Position numbers and translations under genes: made by a program
Shown: piece by piece, positions 1 through 12,495 of the stretch
Layout: each line of letters starts with the position of its first letter
Numbering within the stretch: position 1 is the first letter of the stretch
Assembly (NCBI RefSeq): GCF_932526225.1
Contig: NC_064044.1
Location: 12,168,084-12,232,083 of the forward strand
Source of the DNA: Nematostella vectensis
Taxonomy: Eukaryota; Cnidaria; Anthozoa; Actiniaria; Edwardsiidae
Length of the DNA: 64,000 nucleotides
Direction of reading: 5' to 3'
Notes under the pieces: generated by a model
Told to the model about the DNA's origin: nothing
Database searches by the model: none
Seen by the model: only the letters and a program-made list of their open reading frames with translations

Positions 1-78
1 CCAGGACCTTAGAAAGTATGCAAAAATCGGATCCCGTCACCTGGTAAAAGACATAAACTCAAAGTATCAGAGGAAAAT

Positions 79-470
79 GGAATTCGGAAAATCTATGCCA
101 ACTCTATTAAAAACCTTTTATGAATTTCCACTCAATAAGGAAGAAAAAAGGGACGGTAATCAATCCTTCAAATGCTTTGGCAGAAAACTAAACATTATAC
201 ACAAGAATATTCTCGATGAATATTGAACAAAGGTACACTCGCGCCCAGGAAATACCAAAACACAGGTTACTTTAATTGTGTTTGGAATTCGGAAGTTCTA
301 TGGCAGCTCAGTTAAAAAAGACCTTTTATGAAAACCGAAATTTCTACACAATTAAGAGGAAAATAGCGACAGCCATCAATCCTTCAAATGCCGATGGCAG
401 ATAACTAAACATTACACAAGAATATTATCGATGAATGTTACACAAAGTTTCCGCCCTCGCGTCCTTGAAA
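79..470. repeat. Diverged tandem duplication, about 205 bp unit
   Basis: Two diverged copies share an ordered series of words: ggaattcgga, accttttatga, tcaatccttcaaatgc, aactaaacatta, cacaagaatatt and cgatgaat. The first copy runs to about 245 and the second from about 285. I see no coding signal. It may be part of a larger dispersed repeat that starts upstream of the window. Confidence 0.5.
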
Positions 471-1385
471 AGCGTAGATCAGACAAACCTGGACAAAAGC
501 TAACCAAAAATCTAGATTATTTGGTTATTACTTACAAAAGCAGGCTTATAGGTGTCCCCAAGGGTAATTCTTGAGGAAGGAAATAGTAGCATTGTCGAGG
601 TCTTGTAATTAAATAGAGAAACAGACTATTGTTTTGGCATAATTCGGATTTAGAACTTGAATGAAAGGCGAAAACAATGACATTCATTAATAACCCCGCC
701 GGAAAGCAGCTAAAAGTACAACAAATTAACTAAATGTACCAAATGTAAGATGAGTGGCTTGTAGGACATGTATTTTTATAAATTGTATCGAGAATATAAT
801 AATTTATAATAATAATTTATTGTATTTATATTGCGCAATTATCAATATAAAAATTTTCAATATGTATAATAATATGCAAGAGACTGCAAGAAACCGTAGA
901 AAATATAATTCTACAAATAATAATTCAAAACATCTACCCAAGGGAATTTGAATTTGGGATACATCTGTTATGTATTTATATGCAGATACATAGGTTTGCA
1001 TGTGTTTTATTCTTGTTGAAGATTTACAATAGCTCATCATCTCTTGCAGTGGAGGGACCTAGCCCCATTGTTTTCAGGTGGTTGTCCAGATGGGGTCCGA
1101 GAGATTCAAACCCCGCCGTGCTCATGACGGGAAATGAGAAATAACGTAGTTATAATCAATAAATTCGATTTCAATATATGCCTTTATTGTTTGTCAAGAA
1201 GGTTTCGGCGTGTAATTGGGATACACAAAAGAGCTAGTGAGAGATCAAAGTGATTCCATTCCATTCTTTCCGAGGAGAATGAGTTACTGACGAACCCTGC
1301 CCAACGCTTTTCTATGGACGTTTCCTGCTGCTCAGCGTTTTGTTGTACTTCTTCCATTTTGGATAAACTAATCCCTATCTATTAA
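471..1385. other. Non-coding AT-rich spacer
   Basis: I see no convincing exon, RNA gene or organised repeat here. The short open frames around 754-1040 are AT-rich, low in complexity and unlike any family I know. Confidence 0.5.
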
Positions 1386-1625
1386 AGCCGCATTGTCACC
1401 AGTTTACTTCCGGTCGATTACGTAACAATATCCGATGATTTTTAACGGAAAACGCGAAAAATATTTCAAAATATTGCAAGCAGTGTGTTAATTTGAAGTT
1501 TCTTTGAGGATCTGATTGATAATTTAGAGCGGATGGCCTGATTAATATCTCGGATTTTAATAGATTCTTTTGTCTTTTAACGGTTTCCGTCGGACCTCCG
1601 GAAGTAAACTGGTGACAATGCGGCT
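1386..1625. mobile_element. Short inverted-repeat element, family A, copy 1 (MITE)
   Basis: The ends are inverted repeats of about 28 bp, starting AGCCGCATTGTCACCAG and ending CTGGTGACAATGCGGCT. Both ends abut TTAA (1382-1385 and 1626-1629), as expected for a TTAA target duplication. The 240-bp body has no reading frame. A second copy lies at 37,190-37,436. TTAA targets with AG-starting ends would suit a Kolobok-type non-autonomous element, but that assignment is an inference. Confidence 0.8.
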
Positions 1626-3232
1626 TTAACCGGTAATATGGATGGCCCTTGGGCCACGCCTTCTAGAAGTTCCACACCCTTGCTATGATTTGAAATATGT
1701 CACTCCAACATTCTGCTAACATTTACAGAAAATGATTGTAAAAACACACTTCTTCTAGCACACCAAAACAACATTTTAACGAGGCGTTGATCTAAATTTC
1801 CCACAAGTAAGAGATGTTGTTACAATCTCACCAATGAGGAAAAGCTGTATCTGATCAGGTTGCAAAGGCGCCGTTGTTCCCGTGTTGTTATGACTGGGTT
1901 TCTGAGATGTTTAGTCAGGAAGTGAAGTGTTTATGGACGCACTGATCTCTTTCTTGTGTGGTCTAAAGATAGGCCACACTGATCATTTATTTGAAAAGAA
2001 AAATGCCATCTTCCTAAAGCTTCCACGAACTGTTATTTTATGCGCAGAAACTGACGCTTTTTACCTCTAGCTTACTCCAAGCAAAACCTAGACCTCCCGA
2101 CGCAAAAGGTGCACAAAAATGATGCGCAAAGAGCCCTTGTTAGTTATTTCATAAAATCGATATTACAAGATAACTTAGAAGATCACTAAAACAGTCTCAT
2201 AGCTGATTTACCAAATTCAATGGAAAATATAATTGCGATGCCAGTTTGAACTGGAAAATATTATTTCGATGCCAGTTTGAATGTGAAATTGTATTTTGTA
2301 CAATGTCCTCTCCTGGTTTTAACATGTCTGGTGACCTATTTGGACGGTGGGATTTAAGCATGTCCGGGTGAAAATGAGTTCTCACGCTCTCTAAAAAGCT
2401 AATCCCTAACTATAAAATACACAAGTGCCTGTGACGTAAGCATACTGATGCCGTGGCATCTACTATATAATCCGGCTTGTGGGGAGGGCCACCATGGCAA
2501 CAGGGTTTAAGTAAATATAATAATTAGTAGTACTGATAATGATCTGTACATCATGATTGTTAAGTATCCTCAAATAGAAGCTTAGTGTGTTGTGATGAAT
2601 CTACTGATATATGTTGCATCTAGAACTACTCACACTAAAAATGATAAATCACCGGAAAGGTATGTTTGGTTTGGCAGTTGATTAAAAGACAGGACTGTAT
2701 TTTTTCCAGAGAACCAGAATTAACGAGGTCTCACCGCGGCGGCGTTTATATATTGTTTTTTGTTTATGTCTTTTTTCTAGGCAAGGAGCAACCGCAACAA
2801 CACAAAGGACCGGCCGCAAATGGCTAGTGGTCTAGCAGTACAATTCTTTATTACTTTTAATATTTATCAATAGGAAAGTGTTCCGCTCCATCCACTTGGT
2901 GCCGACCAATTGTGACTAGAAACACCTTTTTGATATTTTTCTTATCGACAGGAAATTATTTGACTCTCAATATCGTTTAGATTATTCAGACATCTGTTAA
3001 CGCACAAAGAAGATATCATTTGACCCCTCTTCTCGCCCTACTAGATCCATGATTCTAGAATGATTGATCATGTACTGGTGCACTCTACAAGGCCCACTTG
3101 CATTGCTTCTGCTAGATTCCTTTTGGTCAATCTACTTACTTTTCTGGATATTATTCAGCTTCTCTACTGCTACTTGGGGAGTAATTCTATGAATACATAG
3201 AGTGGAGGGAGGCAAGGGAGAGGGGCCAAGGG
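1626..3232. other. Non-coding spacer
   Basis: No exon could be supported. A short repeated phrase (gatgccagtttgaa) occurs at about 2237 and 2269. The small frames here have no recognisable domain. Confidence 0.45.
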
Positions 3233-3389
3233 CAGGGGCGTAGCCAGGGGGGTGGCCTAGGGGGCCAGGCCCCCCCTTTTAGCAGCCAAAAATACAGTAA
3301 ATGTATGAGAGATTATCTAAAATACAGAAGAAGATTCCTTGAAAGTCCCTTTTGGCCCCCTGCTGTTAAAAACCCTGCCTACGCCGCTG
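3233..3389. mobile_element. Short inverted-repeat element, family B, copy 1
   Basis: It begins CAGGGGCGTAGCCAGGGGG and ends with a decayed complement (CCCTGCCTACGCCGCTG). The core, agcagccaaaaatacagtaaatg, is shared with the copy at 56,456-56,595. The 11-bp purine minisatellite starts right after its 3' end. Confidence 0.8.
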
Positions 3390-3394
3390 AAGGG

Positions 3395-4850
3395 GGTTGA
3401 GGGAGGGGAGAGGGACAGAAGAAGGAAGTGAGAAGGAGGGGAGAAGGAGGGGAGAAGGAGGGGAGAAGGAGGGGAGAAGGAGGGGAGAAGGAGGGGAGAA
3501 GAAGGGGAGAAGGAGGGGAGAAGGAGGGGAGAAGGAGGGGAGAAGGAGGGGAGAAGGAGGGGAGAAGGAGGGGAGAAGGAGGGGAGAAGGAGGGGAGAAG
3601 GAGGGGAGAAGGAGGGGAGGAGGGGAGAAGGAGGGGAGAAGGAGGGGAGAAGGAGGGGAGGAGGGGAGAAGAAGGGGAGAAGGAGGGGAGAAGGAGGGGA
3701 GAAGGAGGGGAGAGGGACAGAAGAAGGAAGTGAGAAGGAGGGGAGAAGGAGGGGAGAAGGAGGGGAGAAGGAGGGGAGAAGGAGAGGAGAAGGAGGGGAG
3801 AAGGAGGGGAGAAGAAGGGGAGAAGGAGGGGAGAAGGAGGGGAGAAGGAGGGGAGAAGGAGGGGAGAAGGAGGGGAGAAGGAGGTGAGAAGGAGGGGAGA
3901 AGGAGGGGAGAAGGAGGGGAGAAAGAGGGGAGAAGAAGGGGAGAAGGAGGGGAGAAGGAGGGAAGAAGAAGGGAGAAGAAGGGGAGAAGGAGGGGAGAAG
4001 GAGGGAGAAGGAGGTGAGAAGGAGGGGAGAAGGAGGGGAGAAGGAGGGGAGAAAGAGGGGAGAAGAAGGGGAGAAGGAGGGGAGAAGGAGGGGAGAAGAA
4101 GGGGAGAAGAAGGGGAGAAGAAGGGGAGAAGGAGGGGAGAAGAAGGGGAGAAGGAGGGGAGAAGGAGGGGAGAAGGAGGGGAGAAGGAGGGGAGAAGGAG
4201 GGGAGAAGGAGAGGAGAAGGAGGGGAGAAGGAGAGGAGAAGGAGGGGAGAAGAAGGGGAGAAGGAGGGGAGAAGGAGGGGAGAAGGAGGGGAGAAGAAGG
4301 GGAGAAGGAGGGGAGAAGAAGGGGAGAAGGAGGGGAGAAGGAGGGGAGAAGGAGGGGAGAAGGAGGGGAGAAGGAGGGGAGAAGGAGGGGAGAAGGAGAG
4401 GAGAAGGAGGGGAGAAGGAGAGGAGAAGGAGGGGAGAAGGAGGGGAGAAGGAGGGGAGAAGGAGGGGAGAAGGAGAGGAGAAGGAGGGGAGAAGGAGAGG
4501 AGAAGGAGGGGAGAAGGAGAGGAGAAGGAGGGGAGAAGGAGGGGAGAAGGAGGGGAGAAGGAGGGGAGAAGGAGGGGAGAAGGAGGGGAGAAGGAGGGGA
4601 GAAGGAGGTGAGGAGGGGAGAAGGAGGGGAGAATGAGGGGAGAAGGAGGGGAGAAGAAGGGGAGAAGGAGGGGAGAAGGAGGGGAGAAGGAGGGGAGAAG
4701 GAGGGGAGAAGGAGGGGAGAAGAAGGGGAGAAGGAGGGGAGAAGGAGGGGAGAAGGAGGGGAGAAGGAGGGGAGAAGGAGGGGAGAAGAAGGGGAGAAGA
4801 AGGGGAGAAGGAGGGGAGAAGAAGGGGAGAAGGAGGGGAAGGGAGGCGAA
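3395..4850. repeat. 11-bp polypurine minisatellite (GAGAAGGAGGG)n
   Basis: About 130 copies of an 11-bp unit, GAGAAGGAGGG with GAAGG/GGAGG variants, fill this stretch. One strand is almost purely purine and the other purely pyrimidine. Because 11 is not a multiple of 3, long stop-free frames arise on both strands, encoding Arg/Glu/Gly or Ser/Pro/Leu repeats. I treat these as artefacts of composition, not genes. Higher-order blocks, such as the returning 'gagagggacagaagaaggaag' phrase at about 3408 and 3710, show segmental duplication in the array. Confidence 0.95.
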
Positions 4851-7800
4851 GGGAGAGGGGGGAAGAGAAGGGGTAGAGAGGGGAAAAAAGGGGGGAGGGC
4901 GGATTGGAAGAATTTCATTTCATATATTTTCGGGTCACAGACGTAAGCCAGCACTTGGATAATCGTTCTTGTTATTTCATCGCTTTTAAGTCTCCCCGAA
5001 AAAAGGACTGAATAAAAGTCCAAAAAGTTGAAATATTTTTGGTTTTAATCCTCCTGTTATTTAAACAATAAAAAGAGCAATATCTAATTAAAATGTTATC
5101 CATCGTTAGCACGCGAGCAGCCAGACAGCGTGCGTAAACATAAATCACGGATTCCTCCTGTCATTTGAGGATTAAAGCACACAGATGCTTGGATATTAAT
5201 TAAAAAAGACAAATCTCTTTCGGTAAACTGGCCAAAAAATCCTAAAACCAAGCACGGTTGCTTTAGCAGCTTTTAGTTATAGACACTAATAGTCAATAGT
5301 TGAGTAAATAAAAAAATTTCCGGTGATGGATGTAAATCGTGCTAAAAAATGAAAAATTATCGGCTGGAGATCTAACTTAACAGCGTGATAATGGAATTTA
5401 TATTGAGCTTGCATAAGAAAAAACACGCAAAAAGCTTTAGTAGAAACTAGCACAAGCGAGAAATTTAGAGAGAAATTTAGAAGGGACACATTGGCGACGT
5501 TTTCAAAATGTTATAAAAAATACATCAGGTTTTGGTTGAAAGGTGCAGTCCTAATTGCCTCGCGTTAGAAAATGTTTTTGTTTGACGGCATAGCGGGAAA
5601 CTAGTTAATCTCACTGTGGGAGGGTTAATTTGTTGCTTAAGCGAGGCGCCCGATAACCCAACTATTCCCTAATTATAAATGTTGATTAAGGAACGCAAAT
5701 CCCATGCTTTCAATGTGACAAGAAAACATAACAATAAGGCATATTTTGGTCTTGATTCCTTCCTCATAGGATGCGGGCGGGCGGTTTTTATTGTCTTCTC
5801 ATCTCAAAATTAGGCTTTTCACGTGGAGAAAAATTATTCATCCAATCATAGCTATTGTGACACTTTTCAGTGCAGTGAAAGGGTTTCCCGAACACAACTT
5901 TCGTGTGTGGCGTGATTGGGTGGTTTTGGAGGGTATGTAGCGAAATAACTTAGCTATCTCTTATTATCAAACATATGGGCAAAAATGCTTTAAAACCATA
6001 TATTTCCTTTCAAAAAAAAAAAACAAAAAAAAAACACGTTTTCACGGAATAAGGGAATATTCCCCCGAGGTCAACAGTGACCCGGTGTATGGCGAGATAA
6101 ACTAGATCCTGCTGTGCTGTTAAACGGCAAATAAACGTCTTTTTTAACCTCATATCCAGATTCTTAGCATGACGACAGATAAGACCGCCACCATATGGGC
6201 TAATTCCTCCACTTATCACTTGTTTAATTCAGTGGGTTTGATACGCATTCGTACGGCGAAATCAACAACACTATTAACTGTCAGTCACCCGGGATGGACA
6301 ACTCCCTTCTTAACACAAACAGTGGGAAAATGTTGCTTAAGATTCTGCTTATCTAATAATTTTCCCTGTTTTTCGCCTGGTAGGACGATATTGTGTTTCG
6401 ACCCCCTTGGACGACTTGTTTCTTTTTATTCGACAATTTACATAAGGTCGAGTTGAAGCCTTCGGGCACGCATTAGACTGGCCAGCGGTCACAACAACAT
6501 CCGTTGTCCACATCTGCCCGGTGAAAATAACGCAAATAGCTTGTTAGAGACTTGAGGGAAATTCTACATTTGATCTCCATATATTACTACAAGTATGACA
6601 TAGACGGGATATAGAGCAAGTGGATTATTTATTAGAGCAAAGAATGGAAAAAACAAAGAATAACTATAGCAAATAATTGCAATATCAATTCGGTATATAC
6701 TTATATAAGAGCGTCAAGTAATGTCAACGCTGGTTTGGTTACTTTTGGCTGTTCCGTTTCTTGCATTTGCTTCCAAGTTCTCCGACACCGTAGGTAAGAC
6801 ATACCATAAATCGGGAACTGTGAAGTATCTTCAGTACACGAGTTTGTGATTTGGGATAATATTTGTACAGCGATGATGGCTGGGAATTGAAGCTCGCAAG
6901 TCATAGTTCAAAGCCGTCGACGTTTCTGGGGTTATAAATTGTGCGCGCTTGTGTTTCGGTCGTGGGAATATAAATCCATCTAGCAGATTGTATGTGTTCT
7001 TTGAGGAGAAATTTAAAAAATGCGCAACGGAAGCAGAATTCTAGTAAAAATTACAATTAAAATGCGTATTTCTGTTGTTTTGATAAAAACAGGTTTGCGC
7101 CCACGTTGCTTGCAATTGTTGTCCGTTTTCGCGGGCTTCGTTCGCGTAAATATTTCGCTTTTACTTCAGCTATTCAATATTTTAAGCGATTTTTTATACA
7201 AATTATCTAAAGCCGGCGATCAAATTTCTTGGAATATACATTGAGCAAAGTACAATCCGAGTAATTTACTCGTGTACTATCAACAGTATACACATTTAAT
7301 CCTTTGTCCAATAAATTGACTTTATCCAAAGCTGAATAGCACCGAAAATGCACGAAAATGTATCAAATTTCACCGGTACACGCTAGCCTTTTCGTTCTAG
7401 ACTTTACATAGATGTGTAGCGTTTCGTTTTTCGGCATCAGTGAATAATATCCGTCTATTTGGGAAGAGAATTAACCCATGCGTGCAAGAGGCAGATAGCT
7501 TTCTTTCAAGGAATGCTAATTTGTTATTTTTATATTGTAAAGAAAAGCGCTCTAAAACCAAATTTATCACGCCACAGCACAGAAGAGATATACCACACGA
7601 CCAGTGGGAAGAGTAAAGTGCCATTTCTTCTGAGTTCGAGTAATGTTATAGCGGGGTTGGTAAGCTCGAGTATGTTCTAAGCGTATGCAATGGACGAGAC
7701 ATCTTGAGAAGTGAGACATGTGCCAATACTGTGAATTCTAGATTTAAAAAAACGCTCAAGATGTCGCAAGCTTTGCGATATTTACAATTGCTTTTTGATA

Positions 7801-9128
7801 ACTCTGAAACACCCTGTCAAAATAATTTTAGCCAGTTTGAGAAGAGTTCAAAGATGACTTCGCATGTCTTTTAAACTGCCATGAATTGTAGCAGACATTT
7901 CTGTCCTCTCGAGTTAAAATCACTTAGTGGAAACTGCTAGAAACACGAGAGTAAAAATTCACTTGTGGTCAATCTGTCGTCTATCAAATACGTCATTCAA
8001 CTTTCTGTTTTTATCGGGATATACTAGGATTTGATTATGTCGCTCATGCAACAATAAGGATTTTTCCAAGATTTGTATATCAACTGCAAAATTAAAGTTT
8101 TTTTTTTTCTCAAAATTGATAACATTTTTTTGTAGTCCATAGCCGCAAGCTATGCTCTTAGCATGGTCGCATTTGATACCTAAGGCAGCCATTAGGTTTA
8201 AGAAAAGCTCTTTCTGATAAGAGAAAAAAATCGATAAGACCAGCAAGCAGGCGAAGAAGGCAAGTAGATTACTTTGCCAATAATATGATAATAAAAATGT
8301 AATACACCTAAAATATTCCAATTTTTTAAATACTCCTTTTAAGTTTTATACTGTTTTACGGTATTCACTTTACATTTTAGTAAAAAATAGTAACGTTTTT
8401 TCATGTTGACAAATGTCTTTTTATCGAAATTACGGTAAACAGCAACAAACTGATAACTTGTAATTTGTTTAAATCACAATGTTACTGAAATTCCGATAAT
8501 AACCTTAAACTCGTCAGAATTACAAAATGACAGCCGAGAAAACTTGTATCTTATCGTGCCAAAGATTTCATTAGGAAACGACGTTAATACGAACGTTTGA
8601 AAGAGTATAATCGACCAAATTAAATTGTCCAATAATGTTGATGTAAAAAGAAATAGAAATAGTCTGTATTAATAAGTTTTTTTTCCATAAAAAAGTTAGT
8701 GTGATTAAACTAGGCATTTAGATTTGACTACCGGGTCACTTTTGATTGAAATATTGGGCGCTGTCTTTATTATTTTTGGAATTCTAAACATGGATATATG
8801 AGTTCGTGTCTTGGAAATTCCCCCCCAAAAATTACATTAATCGTTAAAAGTAAAGTAAAAATAATTATATTCTACCCATTCACTTAAACTGTATCAACGA
8901 AATTCCTGAAGAAAATAGGCTTGGGGAGTTGGAATATCAATTATTCCAAACGAAAATATGATATTAATATATTAATGTATTCTGAGTTATAATGGGTGTC
9001 CAATCGATGTTTTGACTTGGAATATGTCGGAATAACTGGAATAATAGGGCGTGCTTGGCGCTCAGCGTGAAAATTAGTCGGGCCACGAGGAGAGAGACAG
9101 AAGTTGCTATGTTTGTCACCCCTTGCAA
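4851..9128. other. Long non-coding AT-rich spacer
   Basis: Nothing here supports a gene. The open frames are short, biased and lack flanking splice or family signals. The longest is 120 codons on the minus strand near 7,959-8,321. A mononucleotide A-rich stretch lies at about 6010-6034. Upstream exons of the ZP gene could be hidden here but I cannot show any. Confidence 0.4.
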
Positions 9129-9500
9129 AGCCGAGACAAACACTATTTTAAGGGGGAGGGGTAGAGGAATAAAAAAAAAGGACGCGAGAAACCCCCCACA
9201 GCCGAGACAAACACTATTTTAAGGGGGAGGGGTAGAGGAATAAAAAAGGACGCGAGAAACCCCCCACAGCCGAGACAAACACTATTTTAAGGGGGAGGGG
9301 TAGAGGAATAAAAAGGACGCGAGGAACCCCCCACAGCCGAGACAAACACTATTTTAAGGGGGAGGGGTAGAGGAATAAAAAAGGACGCGAGAAACCCCCC
9401 ACAGCCGAGACAAACACTATTTTAAGGGGGAGGGGTAGAGGAATAAAAAGGACGCGAGAAACCCCCCACAGCCGAGACAAACACTATCATTTGGCAGTGG
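9129..9500. repeat. Tandem array, about 69-bp unit, six copies
   Basis: Six copies start with AGCCGAGACAAACACTAT at about 9129, 9199, 9267, 9336, 9403 and 9469. Each continues through a GGGGGAGGGG tract to GGACGCGAGAAACCCCCCAC. Length differences come mainly from an A-run of 4 to 9. The last copy is truncated. Confidence 0.93.
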
Positions 9501-9727
9501 TAGAGGAATAAAACGGACGCGGGCCTGGGGGTGGGAGGGGGCGAAGAATAAAAAAGGTTTAGGACTAGATCATATAGTGCAGGATGTTTGATAAATAACG
9601 ACAGAACACGAGAATGAACTAAGTACAAGAATTGCAAAGAAAAAAACGTAAAAACGCAGCGCGCCAAAAGGATATAAGTAATAGTGTACAAAAAAGGGCG
9701 CGAAGACTCTCAGGTTTACAGAAAGGC

Positions 9728-9920
9728 CAATAACGCCGCCATTTTATGCTCCCGCTCAGTGGCCAGTCACTCAAATCATCCATTTCCATCGGCTTATTCA
9801 AGCAAGTAACCAAGATATTTCCAAGTAACGAAGATATTTTAAAAGTTTCCTTGCGAATAAACCGCTGTATTTTCAATGATAAAACAATAACAAAGGAGCA
9901 GGTGATCGACATTCTTTAAG
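9728..9920. repeat. Dispersed repeat, family C, copy 1
   Basis: It shares GCCGCCATTTTATGCTCCC, CATCCATTTCCATCGGCT, AATAACAAAGGAG and the CTTTAAG end with 21,319-21,541. A partial relative lies near 20,560-20,690. I see no clear terminal inverted repeats and no conserved reading frame. Confidence 0.7.
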
Positions 9921-10705
9921 GTCCAAATCACGTTGTTGTCATTCGAGCTAGGCTGCAAATAATGTTTTTGGTTAGACCCCCGGTGTGTTCATATTGCAAG
10001 ACGAACTCAATTGTGATGTGAAATCGTAAATCAAATTGGGAACTATCCGCGGGAGGTGGAAAATCACTACATTCAGCATAACGTCCAACATTCTTCGATC
10101 GAAAAACAGAATGTTTATGTAAAGTATTTTCAACATTTCTCCAATAGGATCATTTACAGGTTATTCTTACATTTCGTCTTTTTTATTGTTCCTTAAGCTC
10201 GAAAAAATTATTCTGGATTAAAGGTTTACAACATTTTACAGTTACTTTTTTTTCTGAATTGTTACATTTTAAAAATCTTATTTTGGGGATAAGGGTTTAA
10301 GTCGTCTTATCCACAAAGAAGATTTTGAGATCGTGAGAAAAAAAATGAAAGAACGCTTGATTGAAAAGAGCGTTTCAACTAATGGCGTCCGATGTTTGGC
10401 ACGACGGGATGAAGTAGACAGATCTTCCATTGCGCACATTTTTACGTAAACCGCAGATGCTATTCAGATTGGATTTCTTTACAGACACACTCTAAGTTAT
10501 TACCGCTAGACGAACTTTGATTACCACTGCTAGGGCGCGACGCCGTACTGTCTAACGAAACTTTGGTCAAGGCCGCAACCTTTACGGTTATTAGAAATGA
10601 TTTTATCTTGCGCGACATGAGATTAGATAGACAGACATTACACCTAATTTATTGCTATCGATTGAAAATAATGAAAGACGTGTTGTGCACCTTGTGTTTA
10701 TATAA
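9921..10705. other. Non-coding spacer
   Basis: I see no gene, no organised repeat and no credible exon between the family C repeat and the 34-bp satellite. Confidence 0.4.
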
Positions 10706-12100
10706 CGAGGGCTGCGCGTATCATCTAGCGTGTAGATGACGAGCACTGCGCACATCACCTAGCGTGTAGATGACGAGCACTGCGCACATCACCTAGCGTG
10801 TACATGACAAGCACTGCGCACATTACCTAGTGTGTACATGACGGGCACTGCGCACATTACCTAGCGTTGTAGATGACAAGCACTGCGCACATCACCTAGC
10901 GTGTACATGACGGGCACTGCGCACATCACCTAGCGTGTACATGACGGGCACTGCGCACATCACCTAGCGTGTACATGAAAAGCACTGCGCACATCACCTA
11001 GCGTGTAGATGACGAGCACTGCGCACATCACCTGGTGTGTACATGACGGGCACTGCGCACATCACCTAGGGTGTAGATGATGAGCACTGCGCACATAACC
11101 TAGCGTGTAGATGACGAGCACTGCGCACATCACCTAGCGTGTACATGACGAGCACTGCGCACATAACCTAGCGTGTAGATGACGAGCACTGCGCACATAA
11201 CCTAGCGTGTAGATGACAAGCACTGGGCACATCACCTAGCGTGTACATGACGAGCACTGCGCACATCACCTAGCGTGTAGATGACGAGCACTGCGCACAT
11301 CACCTGGTGTGTACATGACGGGCACTGCGCACATAACCTAGCGTGTAGATGACGAGCACTGCGCACATAACCTAGCGTGTAGATGACAAGCACTGCGCAC
11401 ATAACCTAGCGTGTAGATGACGAGCACTGCGCACATAATCTAGCGTGTAGATGACGAGCACTGCGCACATCACCTAGCGTGTACATGACGAGCACAGCGC
11501 ACATAACCTAGTGTGTAGATGACGGGCACTGCGCACATAACCTAGTGTGTAGATGACGAGCACTGCGCACATAACCTAGCGTGTAGATAACGAGCACTGC
11601 GCACATCACCTAGCGTGTACATGACGAGCACTGCGCACATAACCTAGTGTGTAGATGACAGGCACTGCGCACATCACCTGGTGTGTACATGACAAGCACT
11701 GCGCACATTACCTGGTGTGTACATGACAAGCACTGCGCACATTACCTAGTGTGTACATGACGGGCACTGCGCACATCACCTAGTGTGTACATGACAAGCA
11801 CTGCGCACATCACCTAGCGTGTAGATGACGAGCTCTGCGCACATCACCTAGTGTGTACATTACAAGCATTGCGCACATCACCTAGTGTGTAGATGACGAG
11901 CACTGCGCACATCACCTAGTGTGTACATTACTTGCATTGCGCACATCACCTAGTGTGTAGATGACGAGCACTGCGCACATAACCTAGCGTGTAGATGACA
12001 AGCACTGCGCACATCACCTGGTGTGTACATGACGGGCACTGCGCACATCACCTAGTGTGTAGATGACGAGCACTGCGCACATAACCTGGTGTGTACATAA
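10706..12100. repeat. 34-bp satellite array, about 41 copies
   Basis: The unit is CGTGTAGATGACGAGCACTGCGCACATCACCTAG. Positions vary in a few recurrent ways: GTAGAT/GTACAT, ACGAGC/ACAAGC/ACGGGC, CACATCACC/CACATAACC and TAGCG/TAGTG. Variants are intermixed, which points to repeated unequal exchange. Each unit holds the palindrome TGCGCA. The array lies directly upstream of the first recognised ZP exon and is probably within an intron of that gene. Confidence 0.95.
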
Positions 12101-12104
12101 CGTG

Positions 12105-12455
12105 TCTCGGTATTACTAGATAAGGGGTTGGCACTACGTGAAAGTGACTAGATATGACTCGGAATTTACTCGGTACTTCTCGAAAGTTACTCGGCACTAC
12201 TTGAGAGGGACTGGGTACAACTCAGGGGTGACTCGGTAATACTCCAGAATTATTCGTTACCGCTCGGGTTTTTTCTCGATACTGCTCAGAGTTATCCTGT
12301 CTTAATAAGATTTTTGACTCATCGCTACTCGGTGGTTACTCGGTACTACTACGGGGATTACCCTGCACTACTCGGGTTTGACTCGGCTCGAGGGTTACTC
12401 GGCACTACTCGGATTTGACTCGGCTCTACTCGGGAGTTACTCGGTTTTATTTACT
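12105..12455. repeat. Degenerate ACTCGG-rich short repeats
   Basis: Phrases such as TACTCGGTACTACTCG, GTTACTCGG and TTTGACTCGGCTC recur every 15 to 35 bases, with many changes. The block sits between the 34-bp satellite and the ZP exon acceptor. Its open frame continues into the ZP exon only by chance. The real acceptor is at 12,495/12,496. Confidence 0.75.
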
Positions 12456-12495
12456 ATACAGCCTCCTCCTGAATCTGATCCTATTCTTTCCACAG

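Noticed and set aside
3317-5023. 568-codon minus-strand frame of Ser/Pro/Leu/Phe repeats and matching plus-strand Arg/Glu/Gly frames
   Set aside because: They follow from the 11-bp purine array. Reading frames are open on both strands and begin or end in unrelated sequence.
7959-8321. 120-codon minus-strand frame with a hydrophobic start
   Set aside because: It is AT-rich, has no family resemblance and no splice context. It is likely random.
9129-9500. CRISPR-like appearance of evenly spaced repeats
   Set aside because: The units are directly adjacent tandem repeats without unique spacers, in an animal genome.
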